Part shown: positions 43,967-52,599 of the stretch, piece by piece
How positions within the stretch are numbered: the stretch's first letter is position 1
Layout of the letters: each line of letters begins with the position of its first letter
NCBI RefSeq assembly: GCF_000244895.1
Contig: NZ_CM001441.1
Location: 2,376,226 to 2,440,225, forward strand
Reading direction: 5' to 3'
Source: Desulfosporosinus youngiae DSM 17734
GTDB lineage: Bacteria; Bacillota; Desulfitobacteriia; Desulfitobacteriales; Desulfitobacteriaceae
Length of the DNA stretch: 64,000 bases
Notes under the pieces: model-generated
What the model saw: the letters and a program-made list of their open reading frames with translations, nothing else
Told to the model about the DNA's origin: nothing
The model's database searches: none
Made by a program: the position numbers and the translations under genes

Positions 43967-44079
43967 ATCCTCTGGGAGGGATGGTTTAAGTCTGACTTTC
44001 GCAAGATTATAGTTGTTCGCCCAATGGTTGTAGCATAATAGGACACGATTAAACATTTGTCCCATGGTTATTTGTGAAG

Positions 44080-46038
44080 TTATTTTATATTGTATTTAGA
44101 CATTTTCCTATATAAACAACTTCTTGAAATGTTTAAAGCCTTTGCCACTTCACTTTTGTTATCTTCAAATTTTGACAAGTAGTTTCTGATAAGTTGTTCT
44201 TCCACATCTTCTTTGGTAGGGGTATTTCTCCACAAGGAAAGATGGCTGCCTGATGATCTCTGGTATATCTCAGGCGGCAGTAAGTCAATAGTTAACGTAT
44301 TATTGCGCGATAAGTTGATTGCGCGTTCAATGACATTACTCAATTCCCGGATATTTCCGGGCCAATCATACTCTAAGAGAATATCAATTAAGTTCGGTTC
44401 AATTTTATCAATCTTCTTTCCAACCCTGGCGGAAATGGTTCTCATAAAATGGTCTGCCAGAATGGGAATATCACCTTTTCTGTTTCGAAGGGATGGAATA
44501 GTAATTGATATTACATTAAGCCTGAAGTATAAGTCATTGCGAAAATTGTGATGTTTGATTTCCTCTAATAAATTTTTATTGGTAGCACTAATCAGGCGTA
44601 TATTAGTCGGAATGCTCAGATGACCGCCTACTCGTGTTATAGTTTTATCCTCTAAAACTCTGAGAAGCGACGTTTGAAGATCGATAGGCATTTCTCCGAT
44701 TTCATCCAGAAATAAAGTACCTTGATCAGCCAATTCGAATTTTCCCGGATGCCCTCCTTTGCGGGCTCCGGTAAAAGCCCCTTCCTCATAGCCAAATAGT
44801 TCACTGGAAATCAGTTCTCTGGGAATAGCCCCACAATTAACGGTAATGAATGTTTCCTTAGTTCGTTTACTGGCATTGTGAATGGCATGGGCAAATAATT
44901 CTTTGCCAACACCGCTTTCACCGAGCAAAAGCACATTTGAATCTGTTTCAGAGGCCATTTTTGCTTGCTCTAACGCTAATTGGAAGGTGCTGCTTTTGCC
45001 AATCAGACTATCAAAGGTTATGGTGGATCTGGGCCTCATGATTTTACTGACGACGCTGTGCAATTCGTGGAACACACAGACGGAACCTATTTTCTGATTA
45101 TTTATTTCATTGACAAGAGGGGTACAGTTGATCATGAATTTCTTTTTGCCTTTTTGAGTTTTGATAAGTACGGATTCTCCATAAATGTGCTTGCAGGAAG
45201 TAATTAGATTTATGAAATATGAATTATTTGGCAGCATACGCTCTATGTCCAGGCCTAAATTCTCTTTAGTATCGATACCTAAAAGATGACCGGCACGTTT
45301 ATTGATATGAATAACTCGTTTATTTTCATCGATGACTATAATACCTTCGGATATTGATTCCATAACAGTTTGTTTTAATGAATTGGCAAGGTTTACTTCA
45401 TTATAGGCTTTTTCAAGAAGAATTTTTCGTTCAATAGCACTTGTGGCAGCAACAACTATTCCCAATGTATGAATATTAACATGCTTGTAAGGACCTGTGA
45501 GATCCAGCACACCAATAATATCTCCGTACTCGTTGTGAATCGGAGCCGCCGAACAAGTTGAAAGAGCCGCACATTTGCAATAATGCTCATACCCATAAAC
45601 TTGAACAGGCTGATCGAGAGCCAGGGCCAGTCCTATTGAATTTGTGCCCATTACCTTTTCAGACCAATTTGAACCTTCGCTGAAATTACTGTAATTTGTA
45701 AAGGCCAGTTCTTCAGTGTCGCCAATTACTTTGAGAAGTGTACCATCTTTGTCACTTAAGGCGACACAAAAACTTGATCCTTTTGTGTAATTGTAGATGT
45801 CTTCCATGGAAGGGGCAGCTAAATTTAATAAGAAATGATTGGAACTAAGCAATTGGTTAAAAGCTTCTTTATGGAGAATATCCGTGTTTGTAGATTTAAA
45901 AGGGTCCACCTTGTATTGTTTACTTCGTTCCCAGGATTGATAAATGTATTTATGAATAGAAATAGCGGGATCAAATTGGCCTTTATTCAATTTCTCCCAG
46001 AGCCGTAACATTTCGAAGCGGTTTGTTTTATTCTGCAA
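44080..46038 (-). CDS. Sigma-54-dependent activator, AcoR-like (GAF-PAS-AAA-HTH)
   Basis: 652 residues from a TTG start at 46038, 7 bases after GGAGG; the frame extends to 46131 but lacks a better site. Order: helical N-terminus (SWERSKQYKVDP, typical of AcoR-like proteins), GAF-like sensor (KVMGTNSIGLALALDQPVQVYGYEHYC), PAS domain (IIVIDENKRVIHINKRAGHLL), AAA+ domain with Walker A LLGESGVGKELFA, loop GAFTGA and Walker [13 protein letters not shown], and a Fis-type helix-turn-helix (KSEVAKALNISRSCLYRKM). AcoR relatives sense substrates of catabolic operons. Candidate regulator of the promoters at 46179 and 47511. A second, internally deleted copy is at 47308. Confidence 0.9.
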   Translation of the reverse strand: MQNKTNRFEMLRLWEKLNKGQFDPAISIHKYIYQSWERSKQYKVDPFKSTNTDILHKEAFNQLLSSNHFLLNLAAPSMEDIYNYTKGSSFCVALSDKDGTLLKVIGDTEELAFTNYSNFSEGSNWSEKVMGTNSIGLALALDQPVQVYGYEHYCKCAALSTCSAAPIHNEYGDIIGVLDLTGPYKHVNIHTLGIVVAATSAIERKILLEKAYNEVNLANSLKQTVMESISEGIIVIDENKRVIHINKRAGHLLGIDTKENLGLDIERMLPNNSYFINLITSCKHIYGESVLIKTQKGKKKFMINCTPLVNEINNQKIGSVCVFHELHSVVSKIMRPRSTITFDSLIGKSSTFQLALEQAKMASETDSNVLLLGESGVGKELFAHAIHNASKRTKETFITVNCGAIPRELISSELFGYEEGAFTGARKGGHPGKFELADQGTLFLDEIGEMPIDLQTSLLRVLEDKTITRVGGHLSIPTNIRLISATNKNLLEEIKHHNFRNDLYFRLNVISITIPSLRNRKGDIPILADHFMRTISARVGKKIDKIEPNLIDILLEYDWPGNIRELSNVIERAINLSRNNTLTIDLLPPEIYQRSSGSHLSLWRNTPTKEDVEEQLIRNYLSKFEDNKSEVAKALNISRSCLYRKMSKYNIK

Positions 46039-46178
46039 AACACTTCCTCCAATCCGACAATTCTGAATAATCTGTGGATTATTGTTATTGTACAATAAAT
46101 CTGAATTTTTCATAAGGCAAGAATCCTTCAATAAACGTTTTTATTGGCCTCTTTAAGTTAAATGTATTAATTAACCTT

Positions 46179-46192
46179 GGCATAAAAATTGC
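46179..46192 (+). promoter_or_regulatory. Sigma-54 (-24/-12) promoter before the chemoreceptor-like gene
   Basis: CTTGGCATAAAAATTGCAAT: GG at 46179-46180, GC at 46191-46192, 10-base spacing. About 205 bases before the next start codon. Flanks are similar to the promoter at 47511. Confidence 0.75.
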
Positions 46193-46220
46193 AATAAATA
46201 AAAGGTATCGGAATATTCCA

Positions 46221-46268
46221 ATGACGGATAAGTATGGACGCAAGAAGATATTGATTTTGTGTGGATTT
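46221..46268 (+). pseudogene. Scrap of an MFS transporter gene
   Basis: Reads MTDKYGRKKILILCGFV, matching the helix 2-3 loop of the carrier at 49526 (MIDKFGRKKMLILC) in protein and largely in DNA. Nothing of the rest of the gene is present. Confidence 0.75.
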
Positions 46269-46270
46269 GT

Positions 46271-46309
46271 TTCAAATGATATGCAATTAATCATTGCATA
46301 TCATTTGAA
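46271..46309. repeat. Perfect 17-base inverted repeat
   Basis: TTCAAATGATATGCAAT, five-base spacer TAATC, then its exact reverse complement. It lies in the leader between the sigma-54 promoter and the chemoreceptor-like gene; TCAAATGA occurs once more at about 46319. Could be an operator or an mRNA hairpin. Confidence 0.6.
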
Positions 46310-46396
46310 GCGCCATTTGTCAAATGATTTTTAGTGCAATTGAAAGAGTGTCAATTAGTGGCGCGGACTATAGAACACGTTTGAGGAGTGTAATCG

Positions 46397-47224
46397 ATGA
46401 AATTGAAAAGCGTACTTGACATAGCAGCGGAGTTACAGAATTGGTTTGAAGAAGATATTTCTATATCGGTTATGGATGACACAGCTTGTCGGGGTTACTT
46501 TCCGCATCCGAGCCTGGATTTTGGAATCAAGACAGGGGATCCCTTGGAAATGTATAAAAACACCGTAAGTTATAAGGCAATCCAAACCCGAAAACGCCAA
46601 ATTGGTTATGTCAATAAAGACCAATCACAATTTGGAGTGCCCTATGTTGCCATATCCTGTCCAATTATGGACGGGGATATATTACAAGGTGCTATGACGA
46701 TTATGCGTTCAACCAAGCAAGTTGATTCGTTAGTTGAAGTTGGGGAAGAAATAATGTCGGCTGTCGAGGAACTTTACGCTTCTTCAGAAGAGCTGTCGGC
46801 CCAAGGTGAAGAACTGGCTGCGACGGCAAGATACATGGAAACTGAGACGGTGAATGTCAACGAGAAATTAAACAATGTAACTGAAATTACGACAACTATT
46901 AAAAGGATTTCCCAACAAAGCAATATCCTGGGCATTAATGCCTCCATTGAAGCTGCCCGCGTAGGGGAGCATGGACGTGGGTTTGCCGTGGTTGCCGAGG
47001 AAGTTCGAAAATTATCTGATACTACGAAAACTTCTGCAACAGGGATTGAAGCAGACATTGACAGAGTTTATAATTCAGTCTCATTACTCATCGAATCTGT
47101 CAATCAATTAGCTCTTGTAAGTGAGAACCAGTCCCAAGGGGTACTGGAATTGACGAAAGCGTTAAGCCATATCGCCACTATGGCAGAAGAGTTGGTGACT
47201 ATGGGTAAGCGTAATAGAACTTAA
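46397..47224 (+). CDS. Soluble methyl-accepting chemotaxis-type protein
   Basis: 275 residues without membrane helices. N-terminal sensor part of about 115 residues (ISISVMDDTACRGYFPHPS; VAISCPIMDGDILQGAMTIM), then a short signalling domain with the hairpin motif ISQQSNILGINASIEAARVGEHGRGFAVVAEEVRKLS. It resembles small cytoplasmic receptors of the YfmS kind. It is located behind a sigma-54 promoter between an activator gene and a catabolic operon, so it may link substrate sensing to motility. A 37-base copy of part of it lies at 43877. Confidence 0.85.
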   Translation: MKLKSVLDIAAELQNWFEEDISISVMDDTACRGYFPHPSLDFGIKTGDPLEMYKNTVSYKAIQTRKRQIGYVNKDQSQFGVPYVAISCPIMDGDILQGAMTIMRSTKQVDSLVEVGEEIMSAVEELYASSEELSAQGEELAATARYMETETVNVNEKLNNVTEITTTIKRISQQSNILGINASIEAARVGEHGRGFAVVAEEVRKLSDTTKTSATGIEADIDRVYNSVSLLIESVNQLALVSENQSQGVLELTKALSHIATMAEELVTMGKRNRT

Positions 47225-47307
47225 AATCTTTGGGCTGATGTATTTAACTGAAGCGGGAGCGGCGATGAAGCACTATCATTGTACCAAGATGCTACAATAG
47301 TCTGACC

Positions 47308-47560
47308 TATGGTTGTAGCATAATAGGACACTATTAAACATTGTACCATAATTATTCATGAATCAATTGTATATTGTGTTTTGACATTTTTCTATAATAA
47401 ACAGTTTATGGAAATATTTATAGTTTTTGATGCTTCACTTTTGTTATCTTCAAATTTTAATCACTAGTTTCTGATAAAACTCTTTAAGTGCCTATGTATA
47501 AATTAAATTTGGCATAAGAATTGCAAAAAGTAAAAAGTGTACGAATATTCCGATCAAATT
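47308..47560 (-). pseudogene. Second copy of the AcoR-like regulator locus with the middle deleted
   Basis: 47308-47480 aligns with 44028-44190 (shared ATGGTTGTAGCATAATAGGA, CTTCACTTTTGTTATCTTCA, TAGTTTCTGATAA), the 3' end and downstream of the activator gene. At CTCTTTAAG it switches to sequence similar to 46150-46230, the upstream promoter side. Nearly 2 kb between is missing. No protein is encoded. 47225-47307 contains an inverted repeat TGCTACAA/TTGTAGCA reaching to 47320. Confidence 0.8.
47511..47524 (+). promoter_or_regulatory. Sigma-54 (-24/-12) promoter of the large catabolic operon
   Basis: TTTGGCATAAGAATTGCAAA: GG at 47511-47512, GC at 47523-47524, 10-base spacing. About 110 bases before the first SDR gene. 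It sits within the regulator remnant, so the promoter was carried along by the duplication. Confidence 0.77.
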
Positions 47561-47635
47561 ATCCGGAAAGGAGCGTGATTCAAGTCTGTACAAGTCCATA
47601 GCTTAACTGAAATTACAGAAAGAGGGAGAAGCTAC

Positions 47636-48415
47636 GTGAGACATATCAGGGAATTATTGGACTTAACCGGCCAGGTGGCCATCGTAACTGGAGGAGCAAC
47701 AGGAATCGGCAGGCAAATGGCTTATGCACTGGGAGAAGCGGGTGCTAATTTAGTTATTGCAGCTCGAAATTTAGAGCGTTGCCAGGAGGCTGCCAGCCAG
47801 ATGGCAGAGGAACTGGGAGTGCGTGTGCTGGCCGTTGCCCTGGATTTAAGAAAGACTCAAATGATCGATGATCTATATGATTTGGTCATGAAGGAGTTCG
47901 GCAGAGTTGATATTCTTATTAACAACTCGGGAACGACCTGGGGTGCTCCAACTTTAGAACTTCCGCTAAAAGGATGGAATAAGGTTATTGAAACTAATTT
48001 GACCGGTGCTTGGCTAATGGCCCAAAAAGCCGGCCAGATCATGGCCAAACAGAACTACGGGCGGATTATCAACATAGCTTCCTACTTAGCCTTTGTGGGA
48101 ACCTTCACTGAAATTATGGATGCCGTGCCTTATCCGGTGAGTAAGGCTGCTCTCATAGGTTTAACCAGAGATTTAGCGGTTAAGTGGGCTAAATACAACA
48201 TCACCGTCAATGCCATAGCTCCGGGCTGGTTCCCCTCGCAATTAAGCGACGGAAACAAAGAGCACCATGAAGAAATTTCTCAACACTTAATTCCTATGCA
48301 CCGTTTGGGCAGTGAAGATGAATTGAAGACCGGAGTCTTATTCCTTGCTTCCCCGGGATCAAGTTATTGCACCGGAATTACCCTAAGTATTGACGGGGGA
48401 TTATTGGCTGTTTAA
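47636..48415 (+). CDS. Short-chain dehydrogenase/reductase (module C, first)
   Basis: 259-residue SDR: TGGATGIGRQMAYALGEAG, ILINNSGTTWG, catalytic YPVSKAA, end TGITLSIDGGLLAV. GTG start after AGAGGGAGAAG. Nearly the same length and layout as the SDR at 32504-33283, with long shared stretches (GEAGANLVIAAR, EIMDAVPY, NAxAPGWFPS). The next gene begins 19 bases after its stop. First enzyme gene of the operon behind the sigma-54 promoter at 47511; likely oxidises a hydroxyl of the growth substrate. Confidence 0.9.
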   Translation: MRHIRELLDLTGQVAIVTGGATGIGRQMAYALGEAGANLVIAARNLERCQEAASQMAEELGVRVLAVALDLRKTQMIDDLYDLVMKEFGRVDILINNSGTTWGAPTLELPLKGWNKVIETNLTGAWLMAQKAGQIMAKQNYGRIINIASYLAFVGTFTEIMDAVPYPVSKAALIGLTRDLAVKWAKYNITVNAIAPGWFPSQLSDGNKEHHEEISQHLIPMHRLGSEDELKTGVLFLASPGSSYCTGITLSIDGGLLAV

Positions 48416-48434
48416 TCTAGGAGGCCTTGAGAAA

Positions 48435-49196
48435 ATGAAGTTTGATCTGAGGTTGGACGGTAAGGTAGCCATCGTAACCGGTGGAGCCATGGGCCTGGGG
48501 AAAGGGATTGCCGCCGGACTGGCTTCCCTGGGAGCCGGAGTGGTAATCGCTGATATAAATGAACAAATCGGTCAGCAAACCGCGCAGGAAATTATGGCTG
48601 ACGGCGGCAACGTTCAGTTTAGGGCAGTTGATGTAACCAACGCTGAGCAGTTTCAAGACTTTGTTGAGCAGGTAGTTAAGCAATTTAACCGGATTGATAT
48701 TTTAGTAAATAATGCGGGCGTCGCAGCAAAAAGCCATTGTATAGATATGCAGGTAGCGGACTGGAAACGAATTATTGACATCAATCTCACCGGATCCTGG
48801 CTAGGCTGCAGAGCCGTAGCTCCGGTCATGATCCAACAAAAATCAGGAAAGATCATCAATATGTGTTCCATGTTTGGCTTTACTGCTATGCCGGGATTGT
48901 CTGCCTATGCCGCCAGCAAGGGCGGAGTCAATCAATTGACAAAGGCACTCGCCTTGGAGTTAATCGAACACAACATTAACGTTAATGCTGTAGCACCGGC
49001 CTATATCGCCACAGAACTTACCGCTAATATGAGAAAGGATAAGGAACGCTTTAATGACATAATGGCCAGGACTCCCATAAAGCGGTTAGGAACTATAGAG
49101 GAAATTGTTGGTCCGGTAGTGTTTTTAGCCTCTGATCTGGCCAACTTCATGGTAGGACACACGATGCTGGTTGATGGAGGATGGAATGCCTGGTAA
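48435..49196 (+). CDS. Short-chain dehydrogenase/reductase (module C, second)
   Basis: 253-residue SDR: TGGAMGLGKGIAAGLASLGAG, ILVNNAGVAAK, catalytic YAASKGG, end VGHTMLVDGGWNAW. ATG 48435 follows CTAGGAGG. Paralogue of the SDR at 41779-42540. Thus module C unites the SDR type of module A and the SDR type of module B side by side, followed by an A-type carrier. Two different dehydrogenases in one unit suggest oxidation of two hydroxyls or an epimerisation by oxidation and re-reduction. Confidence 0.9.
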   Translation: MKFDLRLDGKVAIVTGGAMGLGKGIAAGLASLGAGVVIADINEQIGQQTAQEIMADGGNVQFRAVDVTNAEQFQDFVEQVVKQFNRIDILVNNAGVAAKSHCIDMQVADWKRIIDINLTGSWLGCRAVAPVMIQQKSGKIINMCSMFGFTAMPGLSAYAASKGGVNQLTKALALELIEHNINVNAVAPAYIATELTANMRKDKERFNDIMARTPIKRLGTIEEIVGPVVFLASDLANFMVGHTMLVDGGWNAW

Positions 49197-49404
49197 AGCG
49201 TCTTTATGCAGATTAAGAACTCAAAAAAAGAAATAAGGAGGAATGGGTTTAATTTTCTGAAAAGTCGGTATTGTCTGCCGGAGACAGCAGCGGGCTTTGG
49301 CGGGGGAAAGCTTAGGGGTTATGGTCTGTAAATAGAGTTACCTTATCATGTTCTCAGAGAAGAGATACTCTCGTCATGATTTTTAAGGAGGATGAAGGGA
49401 ATCT

Positions 49405-49500
49405 ATGGAAGGATGGAAACAGATACTGATCCTCGCCTTATACCTTGGGCTTTATTTCGTTGTGAAGAAATTTGTGGTGGGGCGATTCAAGAGAGTTTAA
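49405..49500 (+). CDS. Small single-helix membrane peptide, 31 aa
   Basis: ATG 49405 to TAA 49498, with AAGGAGGATGAAGGGA just upstream. It encodes MEGWKQILILALYLGLYFVV then a basic end (KKFVVGRFKRV): one membrane helix followed by positive charges. The stop lies 25 bases before the MFS start, so it would be co-translated with the carrier. Too short to recognise; could be a small transporter-associated subunit. The rest of 49197-49404 holds no gene. Confidence 0.5.
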   Translation: MEGWKQILILALYLGLYFVVKKFVVGRFKRV

Positions 49501-49525
49501 AAAGAACTTTTTGGGAGGAAATGAG

Positions 49526-50785
49526 ATGGCGGAATTATCCTATAACCAAAAAATAATAGCTGATCCTCTTAAGTATAAGTATAAGGCCTTAACCGGTGCC
49601 ATATTGGGTTATATGTTCGATGCTCAAGACTTTATGGTTCTGGCCCTGGTTATTCCTTTGCTGGTAAAAACCTGGGGCATTAGTTTAGCCAGTGCCGGGT
49701 TAATAAGTACAGCGACTATCTTTGGCGCGGCCTTAAGCGGCTATCTTTGGGGACCAATGATCGATAAATTTGGACGCAAGAAGATGCTGATCCTGTGTCT
49801 GGCCTGGTTTGGTATTTTCACCTTCTTGTGTGGATTCGCGACAAATTATACGCAATTAATCTTATTAAGATTTATAGCCGGTATAGGGCTGGGGGGAGAA
49901 TGGGTTATTGGTGCGGCTTTAATCAGTGAATTCTTCCCTCCTGAACAAAGGGCTCGGGCTACTTCGGCAGTGCAGAGCGGCTGGCCCCTGGGCTATGCTC
50001 TGGCTCTTGGCGTAAATGCCTATTTGGTTCCAACCTATGGTTGGCAGATCCTTTTCTTTTCAGGAATTCTTTCTTTGATTGCAGCAGTCTATATCGCTGT
50101 ATTTGTTCCGGAGTCACCAGCCTGGTTAAAAGCCCAAATCAACAAAAGTCAAGGCAAAGAATCTGTCTCCAAAGCGGAGGTTAAGGCGGCAACCTGGACT
50201 GATCTGCTCAAAGGAGCCAACCTGAAAACCACCTTATTGGCTTTCGGACTTTGCGCAAGCTGTCTGGTCTCTTACTGGGGAGCGGGATCGTGGATTCCGG
50301 CCTACCTTTCGGCAGAACGGGGCCTGAATGTAAAAGACATGAGCGGTTATTTGATGATTTTAAATGTGGGGGGCTTTATCGGTTATTATGTTTATGGATA
50401 TTTTGCGGATAAAGTCGGACGTCGGGCAAACTTTATTTTTGGATCACTGGCCTCGGCGGCAGTTATGCTGATCTGGATCAACCTCAGCAGCCCAACAGCT
50501 ATCTTGTGGATGGCAGGGGTATTTGGTTTTATAACCTACGGCTATTGGGGACCACTGGCAGCCTTTGTTTCTGAACAATTTCCCACCAATGTGCGCGGGA
50601 TCGGAACAGCTTTTGCCTATGCCAGCGGCAGAATGATGTCCGCCTTAGCTCCTTTTTTGATGGGTGGCATTGCCAGCAAATACAGCCTGGGTTTTGCCTT
50701 GGGATTAGTATCCGTGATCTATGCGGCAGGTGCAATCTTCGGATACTTTATGAAAGAAACGAAAGATATCATTATAGTTGACTAG
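49526..50785 (+). CDS. MFS transporter, AAHS-like carboxylate/H+ symporter (module C)
   Basis: 419-residue carrier with 12 predicted helices: MFDAQDFMVLALVIPLLV (helix 1 with the acidic D-x-x-D motif), loop GPMIDKFGRKKMLILC, helix 4 FIAGIGLGGEWVIGAALISEFFP, later loop GYFADKVGRRANFIFG. ATG 49526 follows GGGAGGAAATGAG. It is paralogous to the module A carrier at 35002. Its helix 2-3 loop is the part found as a scrap at 46221. Probably imports the carboxylate degraded by the genes that follow. Confidence 0.88.
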   Translation: MAELSYNQKIIADPLKYKYKALTGAILGYMFDAQDFMVLALVIPLLVKTWGISLASAGLISTATIFGAALSGYLWGPMIDKFGRKKMLILCLAWFGIFTFLCGFATNYTQLILLRFIAGIGLGGEWVIGAALISEFFPPEQRARATSAVQSGWPLGYALALGVNAYLVPTYGWQILFFSGILSLIAAVYIAVFVPESPAWLKAQINKSQGKESVSKAEVKAATWTDLLKGANLKTTLLAFGLCASCLVSYWGAGSWIPAYLSAERGLNVKDMSGYLMILNVGGFIGYYVYGYFADKVGRRANFIFGSLASAAVMLIWINLSSPTAILWMAGVFGFITYGYWGPLAAFVSEQFPTNVRGIGTAFAYASGRMMSALAPFLMGGIASKYSLGFALGLVSVIYAAGAIFGYFMKETKDIIIVD

Positions 50786-50921
50786 CTCAGTTCGGTGCTG
50801 CAATTAATTATGACATGGGTTGAGGGCTTGGCCCGGAAGGTCATTCCTTTTGGGCTTAGCCCCATCAGTGTGATATCTGAAAAACTAAAGATTTTCCTTT
50901 AATCGTTTGGAGGTAGACTAT

Positions 50922-51776
50922 ATGGAAATTAAGCAAGTAGGCGTCTTAGGTGCCGGAACTATGGGAGCCGGTATTGCCCAGGTTTTTGCTGAAGCAGGGC
51001 TGAAAGTAATGTTGGTTGACATTGACAGCAATATGCTGCAGGCTGCTTTGGGGAAAATTAAGAAGTCCTGGCAGAAAGCAGTAGAAAAAGGCAAGATCGA
51101 TGATGCTGTCAAGGCTGCCAGGGAAGCCTTGCTTGAATGCAGCGGGGATATGTCCGGGTTTAAGGACTGTGACCTGGTCGTCGAAGCCATCGTCGAAGAA
51201 ATCGGGGTCAAACAAAAGGTCTTTCAGGCCATGGCCGATATTTGCCAGGAACAGGCAATTTTGGCAACCAATACTTCGGCTCTCAGCATCACGGAAATAG
51301 CCGCTGCAACCCAAAGGGCTGACCGCATCCTGGGTATGCATTTTTTCAATCCGGTGACCGTCATGAAACTGGTTGAGGTTATTCCCGGCCTGGAAACCAG
51401 TATGAGTACCACAGAGGCTGTTGTGGAACTGGTCAAGAGAATCGGTAAAGAACCTGTGATTACCAAAGAGGCACCGGGGTTTTTAGTTAACCGCATTCTA
51501 AATCCCTTAGTGAATGAGGCGGCCCTGGTTTACCAGGAGGGTATGGCCAGTGCGGAAGAAATCGACAAGGCGATGAAGCTGGGAGCGGGCCTGCCCATGG
51601 GACCGCTGGCTCTGGCCGACTTAGTGGGTTTAGATGTGGTCCTAAAGGTCACGGAATATTTGTTTAAAGAATTTGGCGAATCAAAATACCGCCCGGCCCT
51701 GGTTCTCAAGCAGAAAGTTCGAGCGGGGCATTTGGGTGTAAAAACCGGCAAAGGGTTCTATGATTACAAGAAGTAA
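50922..51776 (+). CDS. 3-hydroxyacyl-CoA (3-hydroxybutyryl-CoA) dehydrogenase, first copy
   Basis: 284-residue NAD-dependent dehydrogenase of beta-oxidation. Rossmann motif GVLGAGTMGAGIAQVFAEAG, catalytic His in GMHFFNPVTVMKLVEVI, C-terminal domain with GFLVNRILNPLVNEA and GLPMGPLALADLVGLD. ATG 50922 follows TGGAGGTAG. It opens the first set of acyl-CoA genes (dehydrogenase, hydratase, CoA-transferase, thiolase) with spacing of 12 to about 90 bases. A paralogue is at 60039. Length is normal for the single-domain enzyme; chain-length preference is not readable. Confidence 0.93.
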   Translation: MEIKQVGVLGAGTMGAGIAQVFAEAGLKVMLVDIDSNMLQAALGKIKKSWQKAVEKGKIDDAVKAAREALLECSGDMSGFKDCDLVVEAIVEEIGVKQKVFQAMADICQEQAILATNTSALSITEIAAATQRADRILGMHFFNPVTVMKLVEVIPGLETSMSTTEAVVELVKRIGKEPVITKEAPGFLVNRILNPLVNEAALVYQEGMASAEEIDKAMKLGAGLPMGPLALADLVGLDVVLKVTEYLFKEFGESKYRPALVLKQKVRAGHLGVKTGKGFYDYKK

Positions 51777-51788
51777 TGAGGGAAAGTT

Positions 51789-52571
51789 ATGCGTGAATTT
51801 AAAAACTTAATTTATCAAAACGAGGATAACATAGGGATAATAACCTTGAATCGCCCTAAGGTTTTAAATGCCACAAACAGCGAGTTATTAAAGGAATTGG
51901 CGGAACTGCTGGATGAGATTTCAGGAGATGATAAGGTAAGAGCACTAATTCTTACCGGGGGAGAGAAAGTTTTTGTTGCCGGTGGGGATATTCAGTTCAT
52001 GTCTCAGGCAGCACCCCTGGAAATGGAGAAGTTTATTGCCCTGGGACACAAAGTCTATGACAGGATCGCTAATTTCAACAAACCAGTCATTGCCGCCATA
52101 TTCGGAATGGCTCTGGGTGGGGGATGTGAGCTGGCCTTGGCCTGCGATATCCGCATAGCCGCAGATAATGCCAAGTTCGGTCAACCGGAAATTAACCTGG
52201 GTATCATCCCTGGTGCAGGCGGTACTCAGAGGCTTAGCCGGGTCGTCGGCCCAGGGTGGGCCAACTATTTGATTATGACCGGGAGGATTATCAAGGCGGA
52301 TTTAGCCCTGAAGATCGGTCTGGTCACAGAAATCCTTCCTGCCGGGCAACTGATGACCAGGGCCAGGGAATTAGCCTTGGAATTAGCCGCCAAATCCCCC
52401 GTGGCGATGAGATTGGCCAAGAGCTGTATCAATAACGGAGCAAACAGCAGTTTATCCTCAGGCCTGCTCTATGAGCAAAAGGTATGGGCTTTATTGTTTG
52501 CTACTGAGGATCAAAAGGAAGGAATGAATGCCTTCCTGGAAAAAAGAAAACCGGAATTTAAAGGCAAATAA
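51789..52571 (+). CDS. Enoyl-CoA hydratase/isomerase family protein, first copy
   Basis: 260-residue crotonase-fold protein. The oxyanion hole is formed by VFVAGGDIQFM and FGMALGGGCELALACD; the catalytic Glu region is FGQPEINLGIIPGAGGTQRL. It should hydrate 2-enoyl-CoA to 3-hydroxyacyl-CoA for the dehydrogenase encoded 12 bases upstream. Start ATG after AGGGAAAG. Paralogue at 59152. Other crotonase activities (isomerase, dehalogenase) cannot be excluded, but both Glu positions look as in hydratases. Confidence 0.9.
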   Translation: MREFKNLIYQNEDNIGIITLNRPKVLNATNSELLKELAELLDEISGDDKVRALILTGGEKVFVAGGDIQFMSQAAPLEMEKFIALGHKVYDRIANFNKPVIAAIFGMALGGGCELALACDIRIAADNAKFGQPEINLGIIPGAGGTQRLSRVVGPGWANYLIMTGRIIKADLALKIGLVTEILPAGQLMTRARELALELAAKSPVAMRLAKSCINNGANSSLSSGLLYEQKVWALLFATEDQKEGMNAFLEKRKPEFKGK

Positions 52572-52599
52572 GGTTTCTTTAGATTGGAGTGAGGTAAAT

